Shown here: one piece after another, positions 36,301 to 47,317 of the stretch
Position numbering within the stretch: position 1 is the first letter of the stretch
How the letters are laid out: each line of letters begins with the position of its first letter
NCBI RefSeq assembly: GCF_019399895.1
Contig: NC_091892.1
Coordinates: 62,001-126,000 of the forward strand
DNA length: 64,000 bases
Source: Cardiocondyla obscurior
Lineage: Eukaryota > Arthropoda > Insecta > Hymenoptera > Formicidae
Direction: 5' to 3'
The notes under the pieces: model-generated
Seen by the model: only the letters and a program-made list of their open reading frames with translations
Told to the model about the DNA's origin: nothing
The model's database searches: none
Position numbers and translations under genes: made by a program

Positions 36301-36913
36301 GATCGTCGACTTGCGGAGCCCGCGCGGGAAGTGGTACCGACATGTACACGTCAAGGATCTGAAGATGAGGCCGGAGGATGAGGCAACAGGAGACGACGAC
36401 CGGGAAATAAACAACGAGCGAGGACGACAACAAAGTAAAGCCGAGGAAGATCCGGAGACAGATCTCGCTCTCATTATCAGTCGAACCAGCCATGGAGCGA
36501 GACATCCTAGCGGAGATCAACGCGATCCTAAGCGAAGGATACGATCCGACGGCACCGGCGATCGGGGACGAGTGGGTCCGCCTGTTTCGCGACTCGCCGG
36601 AGAAACGCCAGGAGGATCCGCCGGAGGCAGCGAGGCCGGACACCACCACCAGCCGGCCGACGGTTCCTCGCGTCGGGACCTTAGTGCAGCGGTCCGACGC
36701 GATGAACGCCAGGAAGAGGGCCTGGCTCATGGAGACACCACCACCGCCTCCGCCGTCCAAGCGACGGACCGAGCCAGCCGAACCACCAAGGCCGACCCTG
36801 GAACCGCTGCGAGTGATGGGGCCGATACCGCCGCCACCGATACCTGTGGAGGTAGAGCCGGGGATAGTTTTGGAGATCCCGCACTTTGCCGTGCATGTGG
36901 CCCGGCAATATAA
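33215..36913 (+). CDS. pol: Gypsy-1 Pol: protease, reverse transcriptase, RNase H, integrase
   Basis: The frame is open for 1232 codons, but translation should enter from gag near 33335, not at the first ATG. Residue numbers count from 33215. Protease: 'FDTGSEVSYV' with Asp79. Reverse transcriptase: 'RFCIDFRRVNEVTARDAYP', 'VMPFGLHSAPATFQ' and YLDD at 383-386. RNase H: 'LQTDASNAGLG' and 'VTDHQSLRWL'. Integrase: zinc motif 'HDEPTAGHLG...CPTC', then Asp789, Asp849 and Glu884 (D,D35E). The tail after integrase overlaps ORF3 in another frame from 36492 and is probably not all functional. All catalytic residues are present. Confidence 0.93.
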   Translation: MLLAMQAARPHTLRLQANPAKILLAVRERRGAHTRVSSGGKRDSDRGNSGRTPVPVMKYNPRPHLPVEILGQTYEALFDTGSEVSYVNENTAEQIHAHGITCRESIGQVRLADGSATHTTGEIAVPIVIGGKNLTHTFLILPTLDSAVLIGVDIWARAAFSVPPPPERDRCVTRTPHVTATETATGETPTGGGEEPRLKTFLETEMRKFESVQGPTDKLEHRLRVLTDSPIKQRYRPRNPAMQHIIDTEVEKMLADGVIEPSESGWSSPIVLVKKKDGKHRFCIDFRRVNEVTARDAYPLPQIQATLDKLRGAKYLSTLDLKNGYWQVPLAPESRPVTAFTVPGRGLMQFRVMPFGLHSAPATFQQLLDTILGPALEPHVFVYLDDIIVCSPNFEHHLSILAEVFRRLRNAKLKLNPDKCRFCVDSLKYLGHIVDRDGIRTDPEKTAAVTTWPEPRTVRQVRRFLGVASWYRRFVQDFATVAAPLTALTRKNVKWNWGEEKQAAFNSLKLTLTAAPVLACPDFTRKFVLQTDASNAGLGAVLTQHFAEGERVVAYASRTLSKAERNYSATELECLAVLWGIRKMRGYLEGYEFTVVTDHQSLRWLQKLESPTGRLGRWAFELQQYTFEIRYRKGALNRVADALSRQYHVNSVRPTKCTWHRKMWQRACEQPHENPDLRVTEGRLYRHLLHQLDFTETPTDAQWKECVPTEERPELMRKYHDEPTAGHLGIAKTIARIARIYYWPGMFRDIARYVRNCPTCLAYKTEQSKPTGIMHSTAIDHPGQQIAIDLVGPLPRSRNGHTWLLNMQDRFTKWVEMRALRKATADEIKKHLREAIILRHGCPEEILSDNGTQFKAERLTEMLKEFGVKHRLTPAYAPQCNPVERANRTIKTMIAQYVRQKHRTWDEYLPELQFAFNTAASEATGYTPAFLTHGRELRRPDEPRNHAVKPNERKRQLEEAYELVRVHLARAFQRQEKYYNLRRREWKPAIGDIVWKRDRPLSNKAAAFNAKLAPKFVGPLEIRRVISPVIVDLRSPRGKWYRHVHVKDLKMRPEDEATGDDDREINNERGRQQSKAEEDPETDLALIISRTSHGARHPSGDQRDPKRRIRSDGTGDRGRVGPPVSRLAGETPGGSAGGSEAGHHHQPADGSSRRDLSAAVRRDERQEEGLAHGDTTTASAVQATDRASRTTKADPGTAASDGADTAATDTCGGRAGDSFGDPALCRACGPAI
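33332..33377 (+). promoter_or_regulatory. Gypsy-1 gag-pol -1 frameshift signal
   Basis: The slippery heptamer G GGA AAC (33332-33338) is correctly phased in the gag frame. A 7-nt spacer follows, then a perfect 9-bp stem: GGACCGGGG (33346-33354) with CCCCGGTCC (33369-33377). Pol is in the -1 frame, as required. Confidence 0.8.
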
Positions 36914-37001
36914 GCCCCGGTTGGGAAACCGCCGGTGGCACCTGCGGTTTGACGCCGCCGGCCGCCTGCGATCCTGTAAAGAGAAGACGCAGCGACCGTG
37001 A
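36492..37001 (+). CDS. Gypsy-1 ORF3, unknown product
   Basis: 169 residues in the +1 frame relative to pol, overlapping the pol tail and ending 40 bp before the 3' LTR. The start is acidic ('MERDILAEINAILSEG'). The middle has 'VPRVGTLVQRSD' and a proline run ('METPPPPPPSKRR'). The C-terminus is basic ('LGNRRWHLRFDAAGRLRSC'). The same three parts occur in Gypsy-2, although the DNA between them is diverged, so the protein seems selected. There is no signal peptide or membrane segment, so it is not an Env. How it is translated is unclear: a spliced or internal transcript is possible. Confidence 0.7.
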   Translation: MERDILAEINAILSEGYDPTAPAIGDEWVRLFRDSPEKRQEDPPEAARPDTTTSRPTVPRVGTLVQRSDAMNARKRAWLMETPPPPPPSKRRTEPAEPPRPTLEPLRVMGPIPPPPIPVEVEPGIVLEIPHFAVHVARQYKPRLGNRRWHLRFDAAGRLRSCKEKTQRP

Positions 37002-37027
37002 AGTGCATCAAGTACATGCACCAATCT

Positions 37028-37040
37028 AAGGAAGGGGCGA
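37028..37040 (+). promoter_or_regulatory. Gypsy-1 polypurine tract
   Basis: AAGGAAGGGGCGA directly precedes the 3' LTR and would prime plus-strand DNA synthesis. Confidence 0.8.
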
Positions 37041-38172
37041 TGTAACGATGCCCCGGAAGGAGCATCGTCCCCAGTGAAGAACAGGCGAGACGACCATCCT
37101 CTCGGCCAGGCAAGGGAGCGCGGGGGGCTCCCGAAGAAACCGATCATCGAAATACGTAATTATAACGAGTACCGCGGAACGCGCCAAGTCCCGCGGAACG
37201 AGCGTATCCGAGCGGCCCCGAACTCATCCGAGCGAGCGCGACGCGCACGGTACCGCGGAATACCGCGGCCGGCGCCACGAACAAGGATACCCCCGAATAT
37301 AGCCTTGTGCGATATAAAAAGCCGAACTCGGGGAAGTCGCGCACCGTTCTCGTGCCGTTCGCTTCGCAGCGAACATCCGAACCGAACCGACTCCTGGAGC
37401 GAGCAAACCAACGGGGTGGAGCGAACTCCGTCTCGGTCAGGAACTCCTGACGCTTGCACCGCAGAGGAATCTTCCTGCCGAACGCAACTTAGACTGATAC
37501 GACCGGCTCGTGGGGTGAAGCGCACTTCGCCTCCTTCGAGCGATCTCGATCCCGGATCGACAGTCATCTTGCCTAGGCGAAAATATCCATTCGCACCGTT
37601 GCACAAAACCGGGGTGGAGAGATCTCCGCCTCGGCCGAGTACTCTCGGCTACTGCAACACCGAAAAGGTGCTCCATCCTCCCCGCTGTCCGAATACCGCG
37701 TTCGCGCCGCGATCTAAGCGTTAAGTCGATCACCGCGTCTCGCGCCGCGTGCATAGATCAGGCCCCGCCCAGGCCCGCGACTCGGGGACATACTCGCGCC
37801 GCTAACCCCGCGCTCCGATTAGGGCGTTATCTAGGCGGCTGCCGAAAACCTGTAACGGCCCGCCCGTCGTAGATCCGCGTATCGATTACCACCGTACCGA
37901 TCAAGCGCATACACGCGCCAATTACCGCGTCATCGTGAATCTATTGTTAAATTCGTGTTCGTCCGGCGACGTCTCAAGCACGCGTTCGTCATAATTGGCT
38001 TAATGTATTCTACTATATTAATTGAATAAAGTCTCAATTAATTGTTACATAAAGACCACGTCTCGTGCATTCTCGGACCTATCAATTCACTCGCGAATCC
38101 TGTCTGCCCGGCGAGCACGTCCGGGCACTCTCGCTTGCAAGATATTCGCGGCCAGGAATTACGGTCGTTTCA
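37041..38172 (+). repeat. Gypsy-1 3' LTR
   Basis: 1132 bp. Compared with the 5' copy I see one indel (a C near the start) and three substitutions. AATAAA at 38025-38030. Confidence 0.95.
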
Positions 38173-38229
38173 AAGTACATAATAATGTTAAGAAAAGTGC
38201 GAAATATTTTAATATTTTATTCTTTAATG

Positions 38230-38631
38230 TTATATTCGAAGACTAATCTTACTTAGATTATTCGTTTTTGATTTATTGCGTTTCTTGTTCCCGGTTTGTG
38301 TTTTTGTATGTCGGCGAGTCCATTCCGGTTTTTCTCTGCTATCACTACCGTTTTGTCCATTCACGACAAACGTTTTACTTTCAAAAACCTCACCACCGTT
38401 GGACCTGTAAAGTTGCCTCCTAGTCTTAGTAAGCTGCAACTGACGTCTCCGTTTTCGCTCGTATTCGGATCTCGCCCTCCATGTCTTGCTGACCCTGGAA
38501 ATAATCCCAAGAGTTTTGCTATCCAACAATGCAAATATCATACCAGCAACTTCGACGGGCAAACGTTTAATCATATCCAGCATATTTTCGATGCCGTCGA
38601 CGTATGTCATAATCCAGCTGAAAGCTTCCAT
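38230..38631 (-). CDS. F-box-like protein, array copy 3
   Basis: Differs from consensus by V97D. Gypsy-1 inserted about 57 bp beyond its stop codon, so the ORF and its AATAAA are intact. Confidence 0.6.
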   Translation of the reverse strand: MEAFSWIMTYVDGIENMLDMIKRLPVEVAGMIFALLDSKTLGIISRVSKTWRARSEYERKRRRQLQLTKTRRQLYRSNGGEVFESKTFVVNGQNGSDSREKPEWTRRHTKTQTGNKKRNKSKTNNLSKISLRI

Positions 38632-39471
38632 CGCGTTTGACCTCTCAGAGTGACTGGTCGAGAAAGAATGCCAGAGAGACTCCAGACCTCGTTTGATATA
38701 GGTGGTGCGATAGGAATAACCTCCCGTAATTGGTTAAGAAATAACGCGATCCGATTGGCTGTATGTTCGACTGTTCGTCGTGTCCTTTGGCTGCTTGTAT
38801 AACTGCATATTGGTCGCGATAAGTGCATCTGTAATTCTTTGGTGTTCTCATTGGTTGTTTCTTTCTGTTGACCAGTTTTGGAATACTTGTTACTAAGATT
38901 AATTATTTTCTGTGATATACCCTTCTTCTAAATGACGCGATCAATTTAATTAATATGCCAAAGTTTGTTTTGTGTAAGTTAACTACACGTGGTAGAAATT
39001 TATTATGCACAACGTACCTTCTCATTCGAGATATGATACTAGAAATTTTCTGAAATAAAATATAAGTTTTTAAGTACATTGCGGAAAATATTACGTTAAA
39101 AATAATTTTTTTTGAAAAATAAAGCAAAGTTATCGAAAGTTTGCCAATAATACATAATCATTTTTATTCGAGCAGAATTCTAAAGCGGTTATACATATAA
39201 GCAGAAACATTCGAGAATGCGAAAAATTGTCTTCAATGTCAATGCGTAAAATAGAAAAAAATTAAAATCACAATAAAAATAAGATTTAATGCAACGTAAA
39301 AAACAGCAATAAGTCATAGATGTGGTAGTAACGAATGTAATAATTATTTTTGGTAAAACAAGAAAATGTACAAAGAAAAACTTTATTACATTTACAAGAT
39401 CGTTATTGAATTAGAAGTACATAATAATGTTAAGAAAAGTGCGAAATATTTTAATATTTTATTCTTTAATG

Positions 39472-39873
39472 TTATATTCGAAGACTAATCTTACTTAGAT
39501 TATTCGTTTTTGATTTATTGCGTTTCTTGTTCCCGGTTTGTGTTTTTGTATGTCGGCGAGTCCATTCCGGTTTTTCTCTGCTAACACTACCGTTTTGTCC
39601 ATTCACGACAAACGTTTTACTTTCAAAACCCTCACCACCGTTGGACCTGTAAAGTTGCCTCCTGGTCTTAGTAAGCTGCAACTGACGTCTCCGTTTTCGC
39701 TCGTATTCGGATCTCGCCCTCCATGTCTTGCTGACCCTGGAAATAATCCCAAGAGTTTTGCTATCCAACAATGCAAATATCATACCAGCAACTTCGACGG
39801 GCAAACGTTTAATCATATCCAGCATATTTTCGATGCCGTCGACGTATGTCATAATCCAGCTGAAAGCTTCCAT
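39472..39873 (-). CDS. F-box-like protein, array copy 4
   Basis: Carries V82G, a variant also found in copies 6, 7 and 13 but not in the copies between them. Confidence 0.6.
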   Translation of the reverse strand: MEAFSWIMTYVDGIENMLDMIKRLPVEVAGMIFALLDSKTLGIISRVSKTWRARSEYERKRRRQLQLTKTRRQLYRSNGGEGFESKTFVVNGQNGSVSREKPEWTRRHTKTQTGNKKRNKSKTNNLSKISLRI

Positions 39874-40711
39874 CGCGTTTGACCTCTCAGAGTGACTGGT
39901 CGAGAAAGAATGCCAGAGAGACTCCAGACCTCGTTTGATATAGGTGGTGCGATAGGAATAACCTCCCGTAATTGGTTAAGAAATAACGCGATCCGATTGG
40001 CTGTATGTTCGACTGTTCGCCGTGTCCTTTGGCTGCTTGTATAACTGCATATTGGTCGCGATAAGTGCATCTGTAATTCTTTGGTGTTCTCATTGGTTGT
40101 TTCTTTCTGTTGACCAGTTTTGGAATACTTGTTACTAAGATTAATTATTTTCTGTGATATACCCTTCTTCTAAATGACGCGATCAATTTAATTAATATGC
40201 CAAAGTTTGTTTTGTGTAAGTTAACTACACGTGGTAGAAATTTATTATGCACAACGTACCTTCTCATTCGAGATATGATACTAGAAATTTTCTGAAATAA
40301 AATATAAGTTTTTAAGTACATTGCGGAAAATATTACGTTAAAAATAATTTTTTTTGAAAAATAAAGCAAAGTTATCGAAAGTTTGCCAATAATACATAAT
40401 CATTTTTATTCGAGCAGAATTCTAAAGCGGTTATACATATAAGCAGAAACATTCGAGAATGCGAAAAATTGTCTTCAATGTCAATGCGTAAAATAGAAAA
40501 AATTAAAATCACAATAAAAATAAGATTTAATGCAACGTAAAAACAGCAATAAGTCATAGATGTGGTAGTAACGAATGTAATAATTATTTTTGGTAAAACA
40601 AGAAAATGTACAAAGAAAAACTTTATTACATTTACAAGATCGTTATTGAATTAGAAGTACATAATAATGTTAAGAAAAGTGCGAAATATTTTAATATTTT
40701 ATTCTTTAATG

Positions 40712-41113
40712 TTATATTCGAAGACTAATCTTACTTAGATTATTCGTTTTTGATTTATTGCGTTTCTTGTTCCCGGTTTGTGTTTTTGTATGTCGGCGAG
40801 TCCATTCCGGTTTTTCTCTGCTAACACTACCGTTTTGTCCATTCACGACAAACGTTTTACTTTCAAAAACCTCACCACCGTTGGACCTGTAAAGTTGCCT
40901 CCTGGTCTTAGTAAGCTGCAACTGACGTCTCCGTTTTCGCTCGTATTCGGATCTCGCCCTCCATGTCTTGCTGACCCTGGAAATAATCCCAAGAGTTTTG
41001 CTATCCAACAATGCAAATATCATACCAGCAACTTCGACGGGCAAACGTTTAATCATATCCAGCATATTTTCGATGCCGTCGACGTATGTCATAATCCAGC
41101 TGAAAGCTTCCAT
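40712..41113 (-). CDS. F-box-like protein, array copy 5
   Basis: Identical to the consensus protein; the unit differs from its neighbours only in A-run lengths. Confidence 0.6.
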   Translation of the reverse strand: MEAFSWIMTYVDGIENMLDMIKRLPVEVAGMIFALLDSKTLGIISRVSKTWRARSEYERKRRRQLQLTKTRRQLYRSNGGEVFESKTFVVNGQNGSVSREKPEWTRRHTKTQTGNKKRNKSKTNNLSKISLRI

Positions 41114-41952
41114 CGCGTTTGACCTCTCAGAGTGACTGGTCGAGAAAGAATGCCAGAGAGACTCCAGACCTCGTTTGATATAGGTGGTGCGATAGGAATA
41201 ACCTCCCGTAATTGGTTAAGAAATAACGCGATCCGATTGGCTGTATGTTCGACTGTTCGCCGTGTCCTTTGGCTGCTTGTATAACTGCATATTGGTCGCG
41301 ATAAGTGCATCTGTAATTCTTTGGTGTTCTCATTGGTTGTTTCTTTCTGTTGACCAGTTTTGGAATACTTGTTACTAAGATTAATTATTTTCTGTGATAT
41401 ACCCTTCTTCTAAATGACGCGATCAATTTAATTAATATGCCAAAGTTTGTTTTGTGTAAGTTAACTACACGTGGTAGAAATTTATTATGCACAACGTACC
41501 TTCTCATTCGAGATATGATACTAGAAATTTTCTGAAATAAAATATAAGTTTTTAAGTACATTGCGGAAAATATTACGTTAAAAATAATTTTTTTTGAAAA
41601 ATAAAGCAAAGTTATCGAAAGTTTGCCAATAATACATAATCATTTTTATTCGAGCAGAATTCTAAAGCGGTTATACATATAAGCAGAAACATTCGAGAAT
41701 GCGAAAAATTGTCTTCAATGTCAATGCGTAAAATAGAAAAAATTAAAATCACAATAAAAATAAGATTTAATGCAACGTAAAAAACAGCAATAAGTCATAG
41801 ATGTGGTAGTAACGAATGTAATAATTATTTTTGGTAAAACAAGAAAATGTACAAAGAAAAACTTTATTACATTTACAAGATCGTTATTGAATTAGAAGTA
41901 CATAATAATGTTAAGAAAAGTGCGAAATATTTTAATATTTTATTCTTTAATG

Positions 41953-42354
41953 TTATATTCGAAGACTAATCTTACTTAGATTATTCGTTTTTGATTTATT
42001 GCGTTTCTTGTTCCCGGTTTGTGTTTTTGTATGTCGGCGAGTCCATTCCGGTTTTTCTCTGCTAACACTACCGTTTTGTCCATTCACGACAAACGTTTTA
42101 CTTTCAAAACCCTCACCACCGTTGGACCTGTAAAGTTGCCTCCTGGTCTTAGTAAGCTGCAACTGACGTCTCCGTTTTCGCTCGTATTCGGATCTCGCCC
42201 TCCATGTCTTGCTGACCCTGGAAATAATCCCAAGAGTTTTGCTATCCAACAATGCAAATATCATACCAGCAACTTCGACGGGCAAACGTTTAATCATATC
42301 CAGCATATTTTCGATGCCGTCGACGTATGTCATAATCCAGCTGAAAGCTTCCAT
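41953..42354 (-). CDS. F-box-like protein, array copy 6
   Basis: V82G type; adjacent to copy 7, which has the same variant. Confidence 0.6.
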   Translation of the reverse strand: MEAFSWIMTYVDGIENMLDMIKRLPVEVAGMIFALLDSKTLGIISRVSKTWRARSEYERKRRRQLQLTKTRRQLYRSNGGEGFESKTFVVNGQNGSVSREKPEWTRRHTKTQTGNKKRNKSKTNNLSKISLRI

Positions 42355-43193
42355 CGCGTTTGACCTCTCAGAGTGACTGGTCGAGAAAGAATGCCAGAGA
42401 GACTCCAGACCTCGTTTGATATAGGTGGTGCGATAGGAATAACCTCCCGTAATTGGTTAAGAAATAACGCGATCCGATTGGCTGTATGTTCGACTGTTCG
42501 CCGTGTCCTTTGGCTGCTTGTATAACTGCATATTGGTCGCGATAAGTGCATCTGTAATTCTTTGGTGTTCTCATTGGTTGTTTCTTTCTGTTGACCAGTT
42601 TTGGAATACTTGTTACTAAGATTAATTATTTTCTGTGATATACCCTTCTTCTAAATGACGCGATCAATTTAATTAATATGCCAAAGTTTGTTTTGTGTAA
42701 GTTAACTACACGTGGTAGAAATTTATTATGCACAACGTACCTTCTCATTCGAGATATGATACTAGAAATTTTCTGAAATAAAATATAAGTTTTTAAGTAC
42801 ATTGCGGAAAATATTACGTTAAAAATAATTTTTTTTGAAAAATAAAGCAAAGTTATCGAAAGTTTGCCAATAATACATAATCATTTTTATTCGAGCAGAA
42901 TTCTAAAGCGGTTATACATATAAGCAGAAACATTCGAGAATGCGAAAAATTGTCTTCAATGTCAATGCGTAAAATAGAAAAAATTAAAATCACAATAAAA
43001 ATAAGATTTAATGCAACGTAAAAAACAGCAATAAGTCATAGATGTGGTAGTAACGAATGTAATAATTATTTTTGGTAAAACAAGAAAATGTACAAAGAAA
43101 AACTTTATTACATTTACAAGATCGTTATTGAATTAGAAGTACATAATAATGTTAAGAAAAGTGCGAAATATTTTAATATTTTATTCTTTAATG

Positions 43194-43595
43194 TTATATT
43201 CGAAGACTAATCTTACTTAGATTATTCGTTTTTGATTTATTGCGTTTCTTGTTCCCGGTTTGTGTTTTTGTATGTCGGCGAGTCCATTCCGGTTTTTCTC
43301 TGCTAACACTACCGTTTTGTCCATTCACGACAAACGTTTTACTTTCAAAACCCTCACCACCGTTGGACCTGTAAAGTTGCCTCCTGGTCTTAGTAAGCTG
43401 CAACTGACGTCTCCGTTTTCGCTCGTATTCGGATCTCGCCCTCCATGTCTTGCTGACCCTGGAAATAATCCCAAGAGTTTTGCTATCCAACAATGCAAAT
43501 ATCATACCAGCAACTTCGACGGGCAAACGTTTAATCATATCCAGCATATTTTCGATGCCGTCGACGTATGTCATAATCCAGCTGAAAGCTTCCAT
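43194..43595 (-). CDS. F-box-like protein, array copy 7
   Basis: V82G type. Confidence 0.6.
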   Translation of the reverse strand: MEAFSWIMTYVDGIENMLDMIKRLPVEVAGMIFALLDSKTLGIISRVSKTWRARSEYERKRRRQLQLTKTRRQLYRSNGGEGFESKTFVVNGQNGSVSREKPEWTRRHTKTQTGNKKRNKSKTNNLSKISLRI

Positions 43596-44434
43596 CGCGT
43601 TTGACCTCTCAGAGTGACTGGTCGAGAAAGAATGCCAGAGAGACTCCAGACCTCGTTTGATATAGGTGGTGCGATAGGAATAACCTCCCGTAATTGGTTA
43701 AGAAATAACGCGATCCGATTGGCTGTATGTTCGACTGTTCGCCGTGTCCTTTGGCTGCTTGTATAACTGCATATTGGTCGCGATAAGTGCATCTGTAATT
43801 CTTTGGTGTTCTCATTGGTTGTTTCTTTCTGTTGACCAGTTTTGGAATACTTGTTACTAAGATTAATTATTTTCTGTGATATACCCTTCTTCTAAATGAC
43901 GCGATCAATTTAATTAATATGCCAAAGTTTGTTTTGTGTAAGTTAACTACACGTGGTAGAAATTTATTATGCACAACGTACCTTCTCATTCGAGATATGA
44001 TACTAGAAATTTTCTGAAATAAAATATAAGTTTTTAAGTACATTGCGGAAAATATTACGTTAAAAATAATTTTTTTTGAAAAATAAAGCAAAGTTATCGA
44101 AAGTTTGCCAATAATACATAATCATTTTTATTCGAGCAGAATTCTAAAGCGGTTATACATATAAGCAGAAACATTCGAGAATGCGAAAAATTGTCTTCAA
44201 TGTCAATGCGTAAAATAGAAAAAATTAAAATCACAATAAAAATAAGATTTAATGCAACGTAAAAAACAGCAATAAGTCATAGATGTGGTAGTAACGAATG
44301 TAATAATTATTTTTGGTAAAACAAGAAAATGTACAAAGAAAAACTTTATTACATTTACAAGATCGTTATTGAATTAGAAGTACATAATAATGTTAAGAAA
44401 AGTGCGAAATATTTTAATATTTTATTCTTTAATG

Positions 44435-44836
44435 TTATATTCGAAGACTAATCTTACTTAGATTATTCGTTTTTGATTTATTGCGTTTCTTGTTCCCGGT
44501 TTGTGTTTTTGTATGTCGGCGAGTCCATTCCGGTTTTTCTATGCTAACACTACCGTTTTGTCCATTCACGACAAACGTTTTACTTTCAAAAACCTCACCA
44601 CCGTTGGACCTGTAAAGTTGCCTCCTGGTCTTAGTAAGCTGCAACTGACGTCTCCGTTTTCGCTCGTATTCGGATCTCGCCCTCCATGTCTTGCTGACCC
44701 TGGAAATAATCCCAAGAGTTTTGCTATCCAACAATGCAAATATCATACCAGCAACTTCGACGGGCAAACGTTTAATCATATCCAGCATATTTTCGATGCC
44801 GTCGACGTATGTCATAATCCAGCTGAAAGCTTCCAT
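44435..44836 (-). CDS. F-box-like protein, array copy 8
   Basis: Private change R99I; otherwise consensus. Confidence 0.6.
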   Translation of the reverse strand: MEAFSWIMTYVDGIENMLDMIKRLPVEVAGMIFALLDSKTLGIISRVSKTWRARSEYERKRRRQLQLTKTRRQLYRSNGGEVFESKTFVVNGQNGSVSIEKPEWTRRHTKTQTGNKKRNKSKTNNLSKISLRI

Positions 44837-45674
44837 CGCGTTTGACCTCTCAGAGTGACTGGTCGAGAAAGAATGCCAGAGAGACTCCAGACCTCGTTTG
44901 ATATAGGTGGTGCGATAGGAATAACCTCCCGTAATTGGTTAAGAAATAACGCGATCCGATTGGCTGTATGTTCGACTGTTCGCCGTGTCCTTTGGCTGCT
45001 TGTATAACTGCATATTGGTCGCGATAAGTGCATCTGTAATTCTTTGGTGTTCTCATTGGTTGTTTCTTTCTGTTGACCAGTTTTGGAATACTTGTTACTA
45101 AGATTAATTATTTTCTGTGATATACCCTTCTTCTAAATGACGCGATCAATTTAATTAATATGCCAAAGTTTGTTTTGTGTAAGTTAACTACACGTGGTAG
45201 AAATTTATTATGCACAACGTACCTTCTCATTCGAGATATGATACTAGAAATTTTCTGAAATAAAATATAAGTTTTTAAGTACATTGCGGAAAATATTACG
45301 TTAAAAATAATTTTTTTTAAAAATAAAGCAAAGTTATCGAAAGTTTGCCAATAATACATAATCATTTTTATTCGAGCAGAATTCTAAAGCGGTTATACAT
45401 ATAAGCAGAAACATTCGAGAATGCGAAAAATTGTCTTCAATGTCAATGCGTAAAATAGAAAAAATTAAAATCACAATAAAAATAAGATTTAATGCAACGT
45501 AAAAAACAGCAATAAGTCATAGATGTGGTAGTAACGAATGTAATAATTATTTTTGGTAAAACAAGAAAATGTACAAAGAAAAACTTTATTACATTTACAA
45601 GATCGTTATTGAATTAGAAGTACATAATAATGTTAAGAAAAGTGCGAAATATTTTAATATTTTATTCTTTAATG

Positions 45675-46076
45675 TTATATTCGAAGACTAATCTTACTTA
45701 GATTATTCGTTTTTGATTTATTGCGTTTCTTGTTCCCGGTTTGTGTTTTTGTATGTCGGCGAGTCCATTCCGGTTTTTCTCTGCTAACACTACCGTTTTG
45801 TCCATTCACGACAAACGTTTTACTTTCAAAAACCTCACCACCGTTGGACCTGTAAAGTTGCCTCCTGGTCTTAGTAAGCTGCAACTGACGTCTCCGTTTT
45901 CGCTCGTATTCGGATCTCGCCCTCCATGTCTTGCTGACCCTGGAAATAATCCCAAGAGTTTTGCTATCCAACAATGCAAATATCATACCAGCAACTTCGA
46001 CGGGCAAACGTTTAATCATATCCAGCATATTTTCGATGCCGTCGACGTATGTCATAATCCAGCTGAAAGCTTCCAT
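45675..46076 (-). CDS. F-box-like protein, array copy 9
   Basis: Consensus protein. The segment just below this ORF (near 45318) has the same A/T-run variant as near 30960 and 47798. Confidence 0.6.
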   Translation of the reverse strand: MEAFSWIMTYVDGIENMLDMIKRLPVEVAGMIFALLDSKTLGIISRVSKTWRARSEYERKRRRQLQLTKTRRQLYRSNGGEVFESKTFVVNGQNGSVSREKPEWTRRHTKTQTGNKKRNKSKTNNLSKISLRI

Positions 46077-46915
46077 CGCGTTTGACCTCTCAGAGTGACT
46101 GGTCGAGAAAGAATGCCAGAGAGACTCCAGACCTCGTTTGATATAGGTGGTGCGATAGGAATAACCTCCCGTAATTGGTTAAGAAATAACGCGATCCGAT
46201 TGGCTGTATGTTCGACTGTTCGCCGTGTCCTTTGGCTGCTTGTATAACTGCATATTGGTCGCGATAAGTGCATCTGTAATTCTTTGGTGTTCTCATTGGT
46301 TGTTTCTTTCTGTTGACCAGTTTTGGAATACTTGTTACTAAGATTAATTATTTTCTGTGATATACCCTTCTTCTAAATGACGCGATCAATTTAATTAATA
46401 TGCCAAAGTTTGTTTTGTGTAAGTTAACTACACGTGGTAGAAATTTATTATGCACAACGTACCTTCTCATTCGAGATATGATACTAGAAATTTTCTGAAA
46501 TAAAATATAAGTTTTTAAGTACATTGCGGAAAATATTACGTTAAAAATAATTTTTTTTGAAAAATAAAGCAAAGTTATCGAAAGTTTGCCAATAATACAT
46601 AATCATTTTTATTCGAGCAGAATTCTAAAGCGGTTATACATATAAGCAGAAACATTCGAGAATGCGAAAAATTGTCTTCAATGTCAATGCGTAAAATAGA
46701 AAAAATTAAAATCACAATAAAAATAAGATTTAATGCAACGTAAAAAACAGCAATAAGTCATAGATGTGGTAGTAACGAATGTAATAATTATTTTTGGTAA
46801 AACAAGAAAATGTACAAAGAAAAACTTTATTACATTTACAAGATCGTTATTGAATTAGAAGTACATAATAATGTTAAGAAAAGTGCGAAATATTTTAATA
46901 TTTTATTCTTTAATG

Positions 46916-47317
46916 TTATATTCGAAGACTAATCTTACTTAGATTATTCGTTTTTGATTTATTGCGTTTCTTGTTCCCGGTTTGTGTTTTTGTATGTCGG
47001 CGAGTCCATTCCGGTTTTTCTCTGCTAACACTACCGTTTTGTCCATTCACGACAAACGTTTTACTTTCAAAAACCTCACCACCGTTGGACCTGTAAAGTT
47101 GCCTCCTGGTCTTAGTAAGCTGCAACTGACGTCTCCGTTTTCGCTCGTATTCGGATCTCGCCCTCCATGTCTTGCTGACCCTGGAAATAATCCCAAGAGT
47201 TTTGCTATCCAACAATGCAAATATCATACCAGCAACTTCGACGGGCAAACGTTTAATCATATCCAGCATATTTTCGATGCCGTCGACGTATGTCATAATC
47301 CAGCTGAAAGCTTCCAT
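46916..47317 (-). CDS. F-box-like protein, array copy 10
   Basis: Consensus protein. Confidence 0.6.
   Translation of the reverse strand: MEAFSWIMTYVDGIENMLDMIKRLPVEVAGMIFALLDSKTLGIISRVSKTWRARSEYERKRRRQLQLTKTRRQLYRSNGGEVFESKTFVVNGQNGSVSREKPEWTRRHTKTQTGNKKRNKSKTNNLSKISLRI

Larger units (their letters stand above)
31268..38172 (+). mobile_element. Gypsy-1: full-length Ty3/Gypsy LTR retrotransposon
   Basis: 6905 bp, bounded by TGTAAC...TTTCA LTRs and a 4-bp target duplication AAGT (31264-31267 and 38173-38176) in the F-box unit. The order is LTR, tRNA-Lys-type primer site, gag, -1 shift, protease-RT-RNase H-integrase, third ORF, polypurine tract, LTR. By eye the two LTRs differ at about four places in 1132 bp, so insertion is recent. 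All main frames are open. No env gene was found. It is much richer in GC and CpG than the surrounding array. Confidence 0.97.

Noticed and set aside
36492..37001. ORF3 as an envelope gene
   Set aside because: No signal peptide, transmembrane segment, cleavage site or glycosylation pattern.
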